In this document: piece by piece, positions 11,901 to 23,545 of the stretch
Layout of the letters: each line of letters starts with the position of its first letter
Position numbering within the stretch: position 1 is the stretch's first letter
NCBI GenBank assembly: GCA_008638375.1
Contig: CM018051.1
Location: 7,093,918 to 7,157,917, forward strand
Reading direction: 5' to 3'
Origin: Nyssa sinensis
Lineage: Eukaryota; Streptophyta; Magnoliopsida; Cornales; Nyssaceae
DNA: 64,000 nt
Notes under the pieces: generated by a model
Seen by the model: the letters and a program-made list of their open reading frames with translations, nothing else
The model's database searches: none
What the model was told of the DNA's origin: nothing
Program-made: the position numbers and the translations under genes

Positions 11901-14411
11901 TTTCCAAAGTTGGGATGAGGGATATCTATGTGATACCCGTGGCGAGGGGAATATCTGGGAAGTTGCTTCTTGTGGAGAAACATCCCTTGCACTCTAAGCG
12001 TGGACTTGTCATTGCTATTGCTCCATTGGCTGGGTTACGCGTAAGTCCTATAACTGGTACACAGTTTCTGTGGGTAACATGTTGCTATGATAATTTTGAG
12101 TTTTCTATGTAGAGAATGAAGCTGGTCTCACCATTCAATTAACTTGTTCTAAGAATTATGCCAACCATGAAAAACCTTGATTTACCATGATTGATTTTGC
12201 GTTTTCATGTTGGCATTCAGATTTATGATTGTTCTTATTAAAGATCATTTAGGTTTATGCTTGGAGCACTTGGCACTCTTGTGCGCATACTATGCAAATA
12301 TCTGTTTTCAATCCATCATCAGACTTGCAGCAAATCTTTTCAACTTTACAATAGCAGATGATTTTTATTGAAAACTTCTAACATAAAAGTTTAGCTATAA
12401 TTATATGAATGCGAAAATAAATATAGCATGTGGACCTTGAGTAAGATGTTCATAATTATAAATTATGTCTCTAATCTGCAAGAACTGCACTATTTTGGCC
12501 ACAGAGCTGGTTTCAGTAGATAATAAGGGAAGGGTGTTGGGGGGTAAAATGCACCAAGAATTAGATTAGCAGCTGGTGTAAAGCATGGCTACCTTCTTGT
12601 GCATAAATCGCGATCTTGTTAAATCCTGAATCCTGCCACCATCCCTCCCTTTTCAAATCCACACAGTTTACATTTATGTCTTAAATTTGAAATGCATCCA
12701 TTTTGAGAGTAATTTGGTTAATTGTTCAAATTTTATATAAAAAGAATCTGAACATACATACATATATCTATTTTTTTATTTTGATAGTTATATATACATA
12801 AATGAATATGTTGCCCATAGAATAAGGGCCAGAAGTAGAGTTTAGAAGTACTTTTAGGTGTTCTGTGATTGATAAATTGCTATATTCTGTATTTAATGGC
12901 ATTACTTGGCCTCATCACCACATCATTTAATTGAACAAATTAATGTTGCCTTATGTATTAAAAAATTTCTCATTCTCTATTCTTGTACATTTTATGGTCC
13001 GTGCTTACCAGTCTAATTAAAGGTAAAATTTAGAATGAAGTTGTAAAGAAGCCATGCTATATGATTACAAGATTAGGCAATAAAAAAAGTTGGCATATTA
13101 AATGAGCTAATATGAACATATTCAAATAGATGAGTGGCAAGAGAAGAGATGAGAGGGAAAGGAATGGAAACACTTGCGAATAGTTAAAGAACCACCAGAT
13201 TAGATGACAGTGGCTAAGATGGCTTAGTCAAAAAGATCAATTATTGTATCACTAAGGATTGTGTTGATTTGGTTGGAAGTTTTATTAGGTCAAGAAGGCT
13301 AGGAAAAACTTGGCTCGGGGTTCTTAGAAAAGATAAAATGCCATCTGTTATTAGAAAATAAGGCCAAAGAAATAACAAAATGGCAGAAAATGATTTGTCG
13401 AGTCAGCCCTAGTAGCTGGGATTTGATGGACTGACTTGAAATTGAATTTCGAAAACTTTTAGAATTGATTACCTTTCCAAGTTTATGAAACAATGTTTAA
13501 ATTGTGGTAGAATATAAAGAGTAGAACCCCTTTCTTGGTGGTTATATCACTGCTTGTTTCATGTCCAAAGTGTTGGTGCCTGTTTCCAAGATGTTGTGGT
13601 AGTCCGAACCAGAAGATTGAGAATTCTTTTTTGTCCTGTAAGTTTAGGGTAAGAACATCTACGTGATGATTGGTGATATGAGTGCAAGGATGCTCGTTGC
13701 AAGAAATTTACTTTCAGTTGGTTAATTTTGGTGACATCCTAATATGACTAATTTAAATTCTATCATATGTTCTAGTTTTACAATTCCCTGATAATTTTCT
13801 CCTGAATATAGTTTCCTTGTTGGTTGTTGACCTTGCATTGGTTTTTTTGTTATTCGTATCACCTGAAGGATGAGGGTTATTCTTTTTGTTGCACGTTGTA
13901 TACTTACATCTCTTATTTTCATTTCCCTATTATCATTTTTTCTTAATGTGCATGTTACAATCTGAAAAATAGGCCTCAAAATGCAAAAGCATGAAAGTTT
14001 GTGCTTTGTCTACACTATCAAATTCCCTCACTTCGAAAATAGTGCTGTTAGTCTAGAAATGTAGCAAAAGATGTCATGGCTTGGTTGAAACCCTTTAGAT
14101 TCTGGAGACATTATAACTTGGCTGGCATTGACATGAACCATTATTCAACTTTGAAACAGCCAAAGATAGATGAGAGCCATCCAACATGGTTGCATCTTTG
14201 GATTAGAGAGTTCGAGCCAAGGTTTGATGCAAGTAAAACCAGAGACCATCATTCAAACACTTCAAATCCTGAGGCAGATGGTAGATGGACACTAGGTTTT
14301 CCAAATGCAGTGGCTTGTGAGGCTGCTCGATTGCTGGTACTTGAGGAAACTAGTAAGCAGAGATCATCAGTAGAGAGCTTACTTTCTCCACTACTTCAAG
14401 ACAGTTCCTGA
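4665..14411 (+). CDS. CLEC16A / TRANSPARENT TESTA 9 (GFS9)-like protein, 3' exons
   Basis: Ten exons are placed: 4665-4753, 4849-4910, 6902-6964, 7172-7312, 10572-10677, 10887-10961, 11084-11132, 11652-11787, 11874-12040 and 14160-14411 (stop TGA 14409-14411). Pieces match the C-terminal two thirds of plant CLEC16A proteins in order: LDYHLAAMIGFPQTKTKMQK, GWFLRKLLVFQEKKLN, SYEQSRECLRKELDGCW, IAIAPLAGL, PKIDESHPTWLHLWI and DGRWTLGF. The family acts at Golgi/endosomal membranes; the Arabidopsis member affects vacuole development and seed-coat flavonoids. Splice phases agree for most exons. The N-terminal FPL part lies upstream of the window or is unrecognised, and roughly 60 family residues between 4910 and 6902 were not found. 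Exon 11084-11132 fits only with a one-base frameshift: entering in phase 1 it leaves TGA at the next junction, while one frame over it gives MVDAVK in frame with 11652. The gene may therefore be a pseudogene, a divergent paralogue, or carry a sequence error. Confidence 0.75.
5879..5914. repeat. (AT)n microsatellite in intron
   Basis: An uninterrupted AT dinucleotide run lies in the intron between 4910 and 6902. The rest of that 2-kb intron shows only T-rich sequence and no recognisable exon, although about 60 family residues should be encoded somewhere in it. Confidence 0.9.
6270..6365. repeat. Two-copy tandem duplication (about 50 bp)
   Basis: The segment reading AAGTTTCTTGATA...GATTATTGTGGGCT occurs twice in direct tandem with a few mismatches. 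It lies within the intron between 4910 and 6902. Confidence 0.8.
7313..10571. other. 3.3-kb intron of the CLEC16A-like gene
   Basis: This intron runs from donor GTAAGA to an acceptor at 10570-10571. It contains a two-copy duplication at about 7790-8000 (segments sharing ACCT-GAGGTTCT-TAATT and GGTGGAAAGAGATGG), a 35-bp tandem pair at 8515-8584 (CTTTTGAAGATAAAAATCAT), and the TRIM element at 8976-9426. Short open frames here (for example 10150-10365) have no family resemblance. Confidence 0.6.
8976..9426 (-). mobile_element. TRIM retroelement, complete, minus strand
   Basis: Two direct repeats of 165 and 154 bp (8976-9140 and 9273-9426), each starting TGTAA on the + strand, flank a 132-bp non-coding interior. 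On the minus strand the 5' LTR is followed two bases later by TGGTATCTAACC, resembling the initiator-methionine tRNA primer site. The 3' LTR is preceded by a G-rich polypurine tract (AGGGGGGGGAGAA). A 5-bp target duplication CTTTT lies at 8971-8975 and 9427-9431. The element encodes nothing and depends on another element for movement. A relative is present at 26659-27161. Confidence 0.9.
11230..11476. repeat. Tandem duplication with (ATT)n in intron
   Basis: A unit of about 120 bp occurs twice. It includes TTTTTATTATTTCCT, an (ATT)n run, TTTTTTGAATACAAAAGTTTG and TTTGGGAGCATTT, and ends in a C-rich tract. It lies in the intron directly after the frameshifted exon at 11084-11132. Confidence 0.85.
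12041..14159. other. 2.1-kb last intron of the CLEC16A-like gene
   Basis: The intron runs from donor GTAAGT to an acceptor CAG ending at 14159. No embedded gene is supported. An open frame that reads through the acceptor from 14076 is intronic before 14160 because only the downstream part (PKIDE...) matches the family. Confidence 0.65.
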
Positions 14412-15748
14412 ACTTTACCAGATAATCAAGGAGAGTGAAACTTTGCCGCGGGAGGTTTTAGGGTAGATTTGTAACAATCTTTTCTTCTTCTTCTTCTCTC
14501 TCTGTCTCTCAATGTGTTAGATGTAATTTTTCTTGGAAAAGAGTTATAAAGTAGGTGAATTTGAAGCTGAATAATGGGTGTTTATCAGTGCAGATCATCA
14601 ATGCACATTCGGTTCCAAGAACATCGCGGTTTCTTCAAGTTTTTTCTCTAAAATTTTATATTGAATATTATAGAGGTCATGTTATGCATGAATTTCATAG
14701 AGCAATAGAAAGAAATTGTCAAATATTTGGAAGTGTGCTTTTTGGATATATGTACGTGTGTGTGATCAGTTAAATCTTCAAGTCAGGCTCAAATATAAGC
14801 TATTAGCTTCGGCTTACATACAAGTGGTGGTATTGGCATTTGTGTATTTTCCTAAACTTTTGTATAATGCATGTTGCATCTTTCTAAAGGCTCAGATGGC
14901 AAAAATAGGTATGGAACATAATTTGTCCTCTCTTTCTTCAAATACTACTAACCTTCTGCTCTTTTGTTCTTTAATGGGATAAGTTATTTTGAAAAAATAA
15001 TTTTCATTTGAAAATTATTTTCAGAGGCACAAAACTTGCTTTTAGCTAATGTCAAAATTATATACCCTGTTTCCCGTTTATGCTCCTAGGGATTTTTTTG
15101 CTTGTATGGTATTGCTAGAATTATTGTTGCTAGTTCAAACTAATGTCTTGACTTAAAAGATTAACTTAAAAATTATTATGAAAGCAATTATAGTATTCTT
15201 TCATTGTAATAGTTTGTTCTAAACTCGATTGGAGAAACTTGTCTTAATCATAATATGTTATTTATGTAATATATGTGTTTTTTAATTTAATTTAATTTTT
15301 ATTTTTTAGTTAAAATTAAATAGTGTAATTGCATGACAGATACATTAAAGTTGTGTCACATACGTGAGTAGAAGATTTTTTTTTATTTGATTTAGAGCCA
15401 AACACTGTGTTTGTTATTAATAAAAAAATGTTGATATACCACTAAATTTGTTTGGGAACGAAATGCAAAGCACAGTCAATGACCTATATTAAAGTTTGCA
15501 TTCATACATGCATTTTGAAGGCTTCATGAGATCGTTAGCTGTTGTAAAAGCTTTATTAGATAATGAGTTTAAGTTTAATAATATATATCAAAGTAACATC
15601 CTCTACAGTCAAGCTAACCTTTCCTTTGCATGCAATTCCGTGTACGAGATTTTGAGTTCAAGATTTCTCATAATTAAAGTTTTGATATTATGTTAAATTA
15701 GAAATAGTTTTAAAAGCTTAAAAAGCCCTATCTATGAAATAAAAATCA
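14412..15748. other. 3' region of CLEC16A-like gene and intergenic DNA
   Basis: This AT-rich sequence includes a (TTC)n/(TC)n stretch near 14482-14511 that probably belongs to the 3' untranslated region. No further gene is recognised; short frames at 14555-14982 have no family resemblance. Confidence 0.5.
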
Positions 15749-16202
15749 GGGTAATTACATTGACCTTTTTTGAGGTTTATGACAATTACTTTGATCTTTC
15801 CTGAAATTTTTGAAATTACATCGATTTCTTATACTTTATCTGAAAATATACATATATCTTCATCATGCTAATTTTTTTCTTCAAAATGACAAAATTATCC
15901 TTTTCATATTTCTTTTTTCAATTTTTTAAATTTTGACAATTTTTTTTATATAAAATAAAAATAAGTTATTTACCTTAAATTTGTTTTTAAATAAAAAATA
16001 AAAAAATCTTTTAAAAAAGTTAAAAAAAATTAGTCAAAATTAAAAAATGTAAAAATAATATTGTTATTTAAAAAAAAAAATTGATAGGACAGAAATATCG
16101 GTATATTTTTAGGTATAATAAAAAAAATTAGTATAATTTTAAAAATCTAAAAAAAATCATTATAATTATCATAAATTTTAAAAAAATCAGTATAATTTAC
16201 TC
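15749..16202. mobile_element. Decayed MITE related to 3018-3275
   Basis: The stretch begins GGGTAATTACATTGAC and ends near TCAGTATAATTTACTC, matching the terminal repeats of the Mutator-type MITE at 3018-3275 with mismatches. Inside are the family phrases TTTGAGGTTTATGACAATTAC and AAAATGACAAAATTA. No clear target duplication is left, so the ends are approximate. Confidence 0.6.
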
Positions 16203-16623
16203 TACAAACCATCAATTACATATTTGGACAAATACATGTTTTTACCTATAAGAATTGAGGTCAGTCATCCCACATGAGCTGAAATATAGAAATATTGCGA
16301 AAGTTCCTCCATTCGAAGCAGTTGTGCTGCAATAACGAAAACTGTCAATCCCTGCATTTACTATACTTTGTTGCAGATGATATATATACAACTCAATTTA
16401 ATCAATAAAAGACAGTTTCATTAATATATAGAGTGATAATGTTGACTAACCCTATCAGGTAGCGCGATTGAAAGAATTCTAAAAATATTTTTCAGAGGTT
16501 CTTGATTTGAGTTTTGCATTGTTAAAGACTATGTAAAAATGTTTTAAAGTTAAAACGATTTATGCTTGTAACTCACGCACAAAATGAATAGTTCAATTTC
16601 TTAACTTAAAAAAAAAAAGAAGA

Positions 16624-17100
16624 GTCAATTGTATTGACTTTTATTAAAATTTCTGACAATTACACTGACATTTCTTAAGATTTTAAAATTACACTGACTT
16701 ATCCTATTTTATCTGATAATATTTTAATATTCTTTTTAGTCAAATTTTTTTTTCTTCAAAATGACAAAACTACATTTTTCATTTTTTTTTTCAATTTTGT
16801 AAATTTTAACTAATTTTTTTTTATTTTTCAAATAAATATTAATAAAAACATTAAATTTATTTTTAAATAATTTATTGAGATTAAATTTGTTTTTAAATAA
16901 AATTAAAAAATTAAAAAAATTGGTCAAAATTAAAAAAATATATAAATAAATAAATATAAAAGATAATTTTGTTATTAGTTAAAGAAATATATATATATAT
17001 ATTATAAAATAAAATAAGAGAATTAAGTATAATTTTAAAAATTTTAAAAAAAATTGACATAATTACCAAAAAGCTCATCAGAAATAGTATAATTTGCCTA
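16624..17100. mobile_element. Second decayed MITE of the same family
   Basis: Begins near GTCAATTGTATTGACTTT and ends near AGTATAATTTGCC, with the same internal phrases as 15749-16202 (TTTCTGACAATTACACTGAC; CTTCAAAATGACAAAACTA). Boundaries are approximate and the interior is very AT-rich. Confidence 0.5.
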
Positions 17101-17510
17101 TAAAAATTTGTTTACAACAAATGAATGCAAATTATAAAATAATGTAAACTTTTGGGAAAAGGAGTGTGTGGTACGTAATTCCATCACCTTTACATTAACA
17201 AGGCTGTTATGTCAAAATTAGAGCAACTTTTTCTCTATGCAACCTTTAAAGTTTAAAGCCTATAGCCGGCCAGCCAAATACTATTAAGAACACTCTCTCT
17301 CTCTCTAGATCTCTCTTGAGTTTGGTTCACTCTCTTAGATATTGCTTTCACCCACATGGCCACGTATAAACGCAAGATGCTTATTTGAAGCTCAAAAGCA
17401 TAAAATGAGCGGCCCTTTTGAGTAGATAATGCCATATTTTACTTTTAATATTGCTTTATGTTAGAGTGCTTTACTTTAAGCAAAAGGAAAATACACACAC
17501 AGTGTGTCTC

Positions 17511-17568
<58 letters not shown>

Positions 17569-19008
17569 TTCTCCAATGTAATGTGTTCCATGAAAGAGTG
17601 AAAGTATATATATTAAAGGAGCTGATAGTGAAAGAAGAAAAAAGATAACCCTAACTTTCACTTTGACACACTTCTCATGGTGTCCAAACACGGAATTAGA
17701 AACTAACTGTTATGGGAGGCTTTTGTTACAGTTATCCCCTTTTTTGAACAAACCGTTATGGGTGAGAGATAATGGGGCTGATCAGGGTGTGTATTGTATT
17801 GTATTCTAATGAACTGTATATATTCCTTTCTTTCATTCAAACACTCCTTTTCTAGCATTGCAGAATACTTTGCATTCAAATTATTTGGTGCTCTCTTTGG
17901 TATGTCTTTTTAGGCCATCAAAGGTACAAGCTTTTTGACTGGGACTCTGAGTTTGAGTACTCATCACCTGGAAAGAAGTTATATTGCCTGGACTCGTGGA
18001 TTACTCCCCGTAATAACTAGAATTTATTCTCCCTCAAACAGATTGGATACAAAGAGCCGGTCCTATATATATATATATATATATATTAATGCCCAGTGTC
18101 ATATCATTGCAGTCGGTACCAAGCCCGGTTAAAGAAGAAAGATTGCATTTGATAACTGATAGTTAGTATAAAATCTTGTTAGATGTTTTATGATAAACAG
18201 ATTGGATACATTTGCATCATCACGTGTCATGAAGAAAGATTGCTTGCATGAAGTTCATGAAGTATGAATATAAATAATGCATGGAATGGTGGTCCAAAAC
18301 TTTTATGTATAAATACACACACACACACACACACATAGATACACACTTTTGAAATGGCTTACAAGAAGGTATTGGACAAAGAGGGCGCGCGCACACAACG
18401 GGAATATGGTTAGAATTTGGAGACATTCTCAACCATGACAAGCCTTTGTCATGTCATTCATGTCAAGTCATATGACATGCTAACACCTTCTTGGGACCCT
18501 GCAAAAAACATTCCTATGGTAGTTCGGGTCGCTATATAATGTTGTTCTCAATGGATAGTGGCCTCCTTGGAAATATTTTATTTTCCCATCACTTTCTTCT
18601 ATGATTGGTGGGTTTTTCTCTTTCTTTTTTCTAATATTTTATCTTTTTGAATACTTTGTTATTTCAAGGAGACATGCATTAAGACTAAAAGTATTTCCAG
18701 CAAACATTGATTTGTCCTTGGGTCCTGCATAAAACTAGTAAAAGCCTAAGATGATTGAGGAATGAAAAGGAGATCTCTCGTTTGTTGTGTAAGAGTATAT
18801 GTTTTGATTTCTTTATATATATATAATGCCTTTTTAAAAAAAATTTAAACAGCTAGCTAGATAAGGTGGAGAGTGACTTAGTGAGTGGTGTATTGCTCTG
18901 CTTTCTATGCAGTGGCACGCTGAGGAATGAGACCACTAACCTAACATGGGCCAGAACAAAGCAAAATCAGCCCCACAGACTCACCTGAGCAGCTGAGCCA
19001 GAAAGAAG

Positions 19009-19039
<31 letters not shown>

Positions 19040-20864
19040 CATGTTAAAAGAATTTACAATCTTTAATACAAATTATCTTCTTCACTTTTAACGGATAGGG
19101 CCAGGAGAAGAAACAAAAAACAAAAAAATGGCTCCCAGGGTTTTGCATTGTAGTAATAAACCATATCTTGACTAACCCATTTGTAGTTGATTATAGTTTC
19201 TGCTCAAACAAGCACCTTTAGGGTTCATTATCCTAAATTATTACTTTTTCCCCCTAATAATCCATTGCTGCTCGAGTTCATTCTATTATATTAGCAAAGT
19301 GTGAATCTCGTGACAAGGCGTTAAATGCCAATGAATAACTAAGGGATCACAAGGAGATAGCAGAACAAATTAATTATTGGTCCCAACCCTACGTATGCTG
19401 CATTCTTTTCTTTTTTAATCAGTAAAATGGCTACCGTTGCAGCTGAGGTCCCTACGCTGCATTCTTGCCCAATATTATACCATTAAGAGGTGATTATAGA
19501 TTGTGGAATTTCAGTAGTTTAAGGATCTGGACAAGAATATGGATATAGTTTCCGGCCTTCGGCGTAGGGGCATATCCCTAGAGAGACAAAACACACACAC
19601 ACACACACACACAAGTGGTAGCTGCACAAAGTACAAGCAGCAGAACAGCCTTAGGAAGAAGAACAATAGAGAACAAAGCAAGGCAATGGATCTAACCTAA
19701 CTAAGAGAAAATATATAACATTTGGAAAGCCAAAATTAATATTATGATATCAACTGCAATAAGTTTCTCAATGCATCTCTAGGAAGAAACAATAGCACAA
19801 TTGGCAGTAGAGATGTTTTTTGATAATATGAGGAGCTGGTCTCATCTTTCTCCAGTATAATTCTATGATTCTTCTCCATCCACAAGAAATAGACAGCAGC
19901 AGAGATGTTTAGTTTGAATAAGGAGACTTTGAGAAAAATAATTAAGGCTGGTTAATTTGAAAATTTTAAATAAACCAAGTTTGAATTATACTAGTTGGTT
20001 ATATAGCTCGAGCAAGATCCTTGCAAACCCCAAAAAAAAAAACCATTCCTTGAGGGGGACCGGGGACGTAGTGCTGGCCGCAAAGGCCTCTCCAATGCTT
20101 AAGTCAGCATGAATCGAAATAATTGGACTATTAATGATGAATTGAACATATTTATGAAGAAAATAATTCTAAATATTAGAGAGCCCAAAGAGAGAGAGGG
20201 AGAGAGGGGGGGAGAGTGTGTGGGGTCAAAAAGAGTTCTCTTTTCTGCGACATTCTTTTTTTTCCGATTCACATTATGAAATGTTAACGTAGAAGATGAT
20301 ATCTTTCTCTTATTTTGAATTTTGTTTACTTAATCAATCATTATTTTGATTTGCTTAAAAAAATTGTGTAGAAGATTACTTTGCTCGACTTTGTTATTGT
20401 GCTTTAAACTACAATAAGTCTAAAAGAATTGTGTCGATGGATATTTTGCTCCGCTTTGTTAATCTATTCTAAACTAAGATAAGTCTAACTAATTTATTTT
20501 CCATACTAATTGATAGTTTTGTAGTTAGTTTATGAAAATCAAAGGAGGATTGAAGTAATCCATCGTAAAAAAAAAATTAGTGACTCAATTTTACTAAATT
20601 ATGGGACCAATTTTACTGAACTGGGGCACAAAAGGAAATAAACCAAACCCAACAAACACTGCCCCGGGAGTTCGTTATCGGTTGTTTTTCACTTTGTGAT
20701 TTTTGGATTTATTTATTTTGAATGACTCAAAGTGGGCCCATAAGCTCAAACTTTATGAAATAATTGAGAGGGAGAGAGAGAGAGAGAGTTGGGAATGTTT
20801 TGGGAGGGTTCTTAATTCCCATGCATTCAACGCGTCAGGCTATGTTGCTGTGTGTATAAATATA

Positions 20865-20897
<33 letters not shown>

Positions 20898-21050
20898 CCG
20901 TGTGTATATGCAATCGATAACTAAATCGAAGCCCTTTATTCCTTGTCTTTGAGTCCGGAAGAAAATCGTACACAGTTCCCGATTCCTTCCGACAGAGTCC
21001 CCCACCTCCTACTTCTCTTTTCAGGTCCTCGGATTTGGCGCAATGGAATG
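17101..21050. other. Intergenic DNA with microsatellites
   Basis: No gene is supported. Microsatellites seen include (TG)n(TA)n at about 17511-17567, (TA)n at 18064-18085, (CA)n at 18314-18335, (GAA)n at 19003-19037, (CA)n at 19590-19613, (GA)n at 20768-20789 and (TA)n at about 20871-20897. A search by eye for well-known plant microRNA sequences found none. Confidence 0.6.
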
Positions 21051-21913
21051 GACCATCTCCCTCTCTCTCTCTCTCTCTCTCATTTTGGGAGTGCCACTAG
21101 TTGCCTCTTTTGATCAAGTTCTGTGAAAATTCGTAATTATCCTTCACTACTTGGAGCATTCCATATTAAACAGGGGCAGGATTGACTTTTCACTTGGATA
21201 TTATTTGGTCTGTCATTTGTTGCTGGGCAAAAAGGTTGGAAAGAATATTACTCCAAGATTTATTGGGTATTAAGGAAGAGGGTTAAATGTTGATTTCTAA
21301 GTTTGTATCTTAATAATATAGAGTTTCTTGCATAAAAGCGAGAGACCCACTTTCACTAACCATGAATTTATCCAAATCATATATATATATATATAGAGAG
21401 AGCAAAGCTGAGTTGCCTTTGATACTGGTGCATTCGTCCTGCTTGTCAGCACATGCATTCCACTTTCCACTACAAAATCGATTTTGGACCCCCAAATTTT
21501 ACCTCACCAGCAAGAAAAGCATAGCCCCCACCTCCCATATATTTCACACCCTTATTTCTCTCTCTACCCGAACGACCAAACCACAATCTCGACTGGATTA
21601 CAAGTTCCATGTCAGTGTCACTATACACTGCATATATAGTATAATAGATATAGGTGGGAGGCTTCAAAGTTCAAACCAATCAAACCAGTACATCCTCCAC
21701 CCTAGCTCTCTCTCTCACCCAAAACATCTTTAATCCTCTATTTGATCTTATTGATTTCCTAATCCAAAACTAAGCAAACCCATTTGATCTCTGTGATCTC
21801 TTCCAATTTCAAAAATACCCATGAAACCAAGATCTACACAACATCTTCTCCTTGATCTTACCATTTGATCAGGTGTCTCTCTTCAATATATAGTGCTATT
21901 TTTCAAAACGAAG
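21051..21913 (+). promoter_or_regulatory. Upstream region / leader of the SMXL3-like gene
   Basis: A (CT)n tract at 21056-21081 and further CT-rich runs around 21700-21720 and 21800-21870 are typical of plant core promoters and 5' leaders. TATA-like sequences occur near 21380 and 21630. The transcription start cannot be fixed from sequence alone. An in-frame ATG at 21893 would add seven residues, but the conserved family start is the ATG at 21914. Confidence 0.4.
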
Positions 21914-23513
21914 ATGAGAGCAGGAGGTTGCGCAGTGCAACAGTCTCTAACTGCAGACGCTGCAAGTATTGTAAAACAAGCTGTAACGCTTGCTAGACGG
22001 CGCGGCCATGCCCAGGTGACTCCCCTCCATGTAGCCAACACCATGCTTGCCGCTTCCACTGGCCTGCTCCGAACAGCTTGCCTTCAATCCCACTCCCACC
22101 CCCTCCAGTGCAAAGCTCTAGAGCTCTGCTTCAATGTCGCCCTCAACCGCCTCCCCGTCTCCTCGTCGAACCCTATGTTGGGTCCTCACTCCCAACATCC
22201 CTCCATATCAAACGCCTTAGTCGCCGCCTTCAAGCGGGCTCAAGCCCACCAGCGGCGTGGCTCTATCGAGAACCAGCAGCAGCCCCTCCTAGCTGTGAAA
22301 ATAGAGCTAGAGCAGCTCATAATTTCCATCTTAGATGATCCTAGTGTGAGTAGAGTCATGAGAGAAGCTGGGTTCTCAAGTACCCAGGTTAAGAGCAATG
22401 TAGAAAAAACTGTTTCTTTAGAACTATGCTCCCAAACACCTCCTCCGAGCAATAAATCTAAAGAAAGTAGCCTTCAAGAAATTGGAGCTGCAGGCAAGCC
22501 GAGGGCTTCAGATCATGTTAGGAATGAAGATGTGATGAGTGTAATAGAAAACATGATGAACAAGAGAAGAAAAAGTATTGTGGTTGTAGGGGAGTGTCTT
22601 GCTAATATTGAAGGTGTAGTTAGAGGAATGATGGACAAGGTTGACAAAGGAGATGTTCCTGAAGCTTTGAGAGAAGTGAAGTTTATAATTCTCCCTCAAT
22701 TCTCATTTGGAAATATATCTAGAGAAGAGGTTGAACAGAAGCTTGGAGAGCTAAGGTGCCTTGTTAAGAGCTTTGTGAGCAAAGGGGTCGTTTTGTATTT
22801 GGGAGACCTTAAATGGACTAATGAGTATAGGGCTAGTTCTAGTGAGCAAGGGGGGAGCTATAATTATTGTCCAGTTGAGCACATGATCATGGAATTTGGA
22901 AGATTGTTTTGTGGAATTGGAGAGAGTGGAAGGTTTTGGCTCATGGGGATTGCAACCTTCCAAACTTACATGAGATGTAGGACTGGCCACCCTTCACTGG
23001 AAACCCTTTGGGCTCTACATCCTCTTACAATTCCCGCAGGCAGTTGGGGCTTGAGTCTCATCCCTGACAGGTAAAACAGTTATTAAACTTAGAAGTTAAT
23101 ATGGAATTTTCATGTTGTAGCTCTCTCTCTCTCTATAAATATATGTGTGTGTGTGTCCGTAATCTTCTTGGCATAGTTTGGTTTCTTCTGAATAAATCAG
23201 AATAAGGTTTCTGAGATAATTATTTTTTTGTAAATTGTTTATTTTTATTCCTTTTTTTTCTTCTTTCTGAATTCATAACTTATTACATGGTGAGAAGGGG
23301 AAAAAATGGAAAATATTTAGGACTAAAACTCTAGTACCAAAAAAAAATTCAATTTTATAATTTTTTTTCTTCTTTTCTTTTGGTAGGTGATTTTTTCTTG
23401 TATGATAGCACAATTACATAACTTTCTAGCTTTCTTATGTCGCTTTTTTTTTTCCCATTGTGCTTTAAATTATATTCTGCTAGGCCTTATCTAAGTAATG
23501 CCATTGGCTTCTG

Positions 23514-23545
<32 letters not shown>

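Noticed and set aside
17253..17691. Short minus-strand frames of 60-71 codons
   Set aside because: They consist mostly of translated microsatellite or low-complexity sequence.
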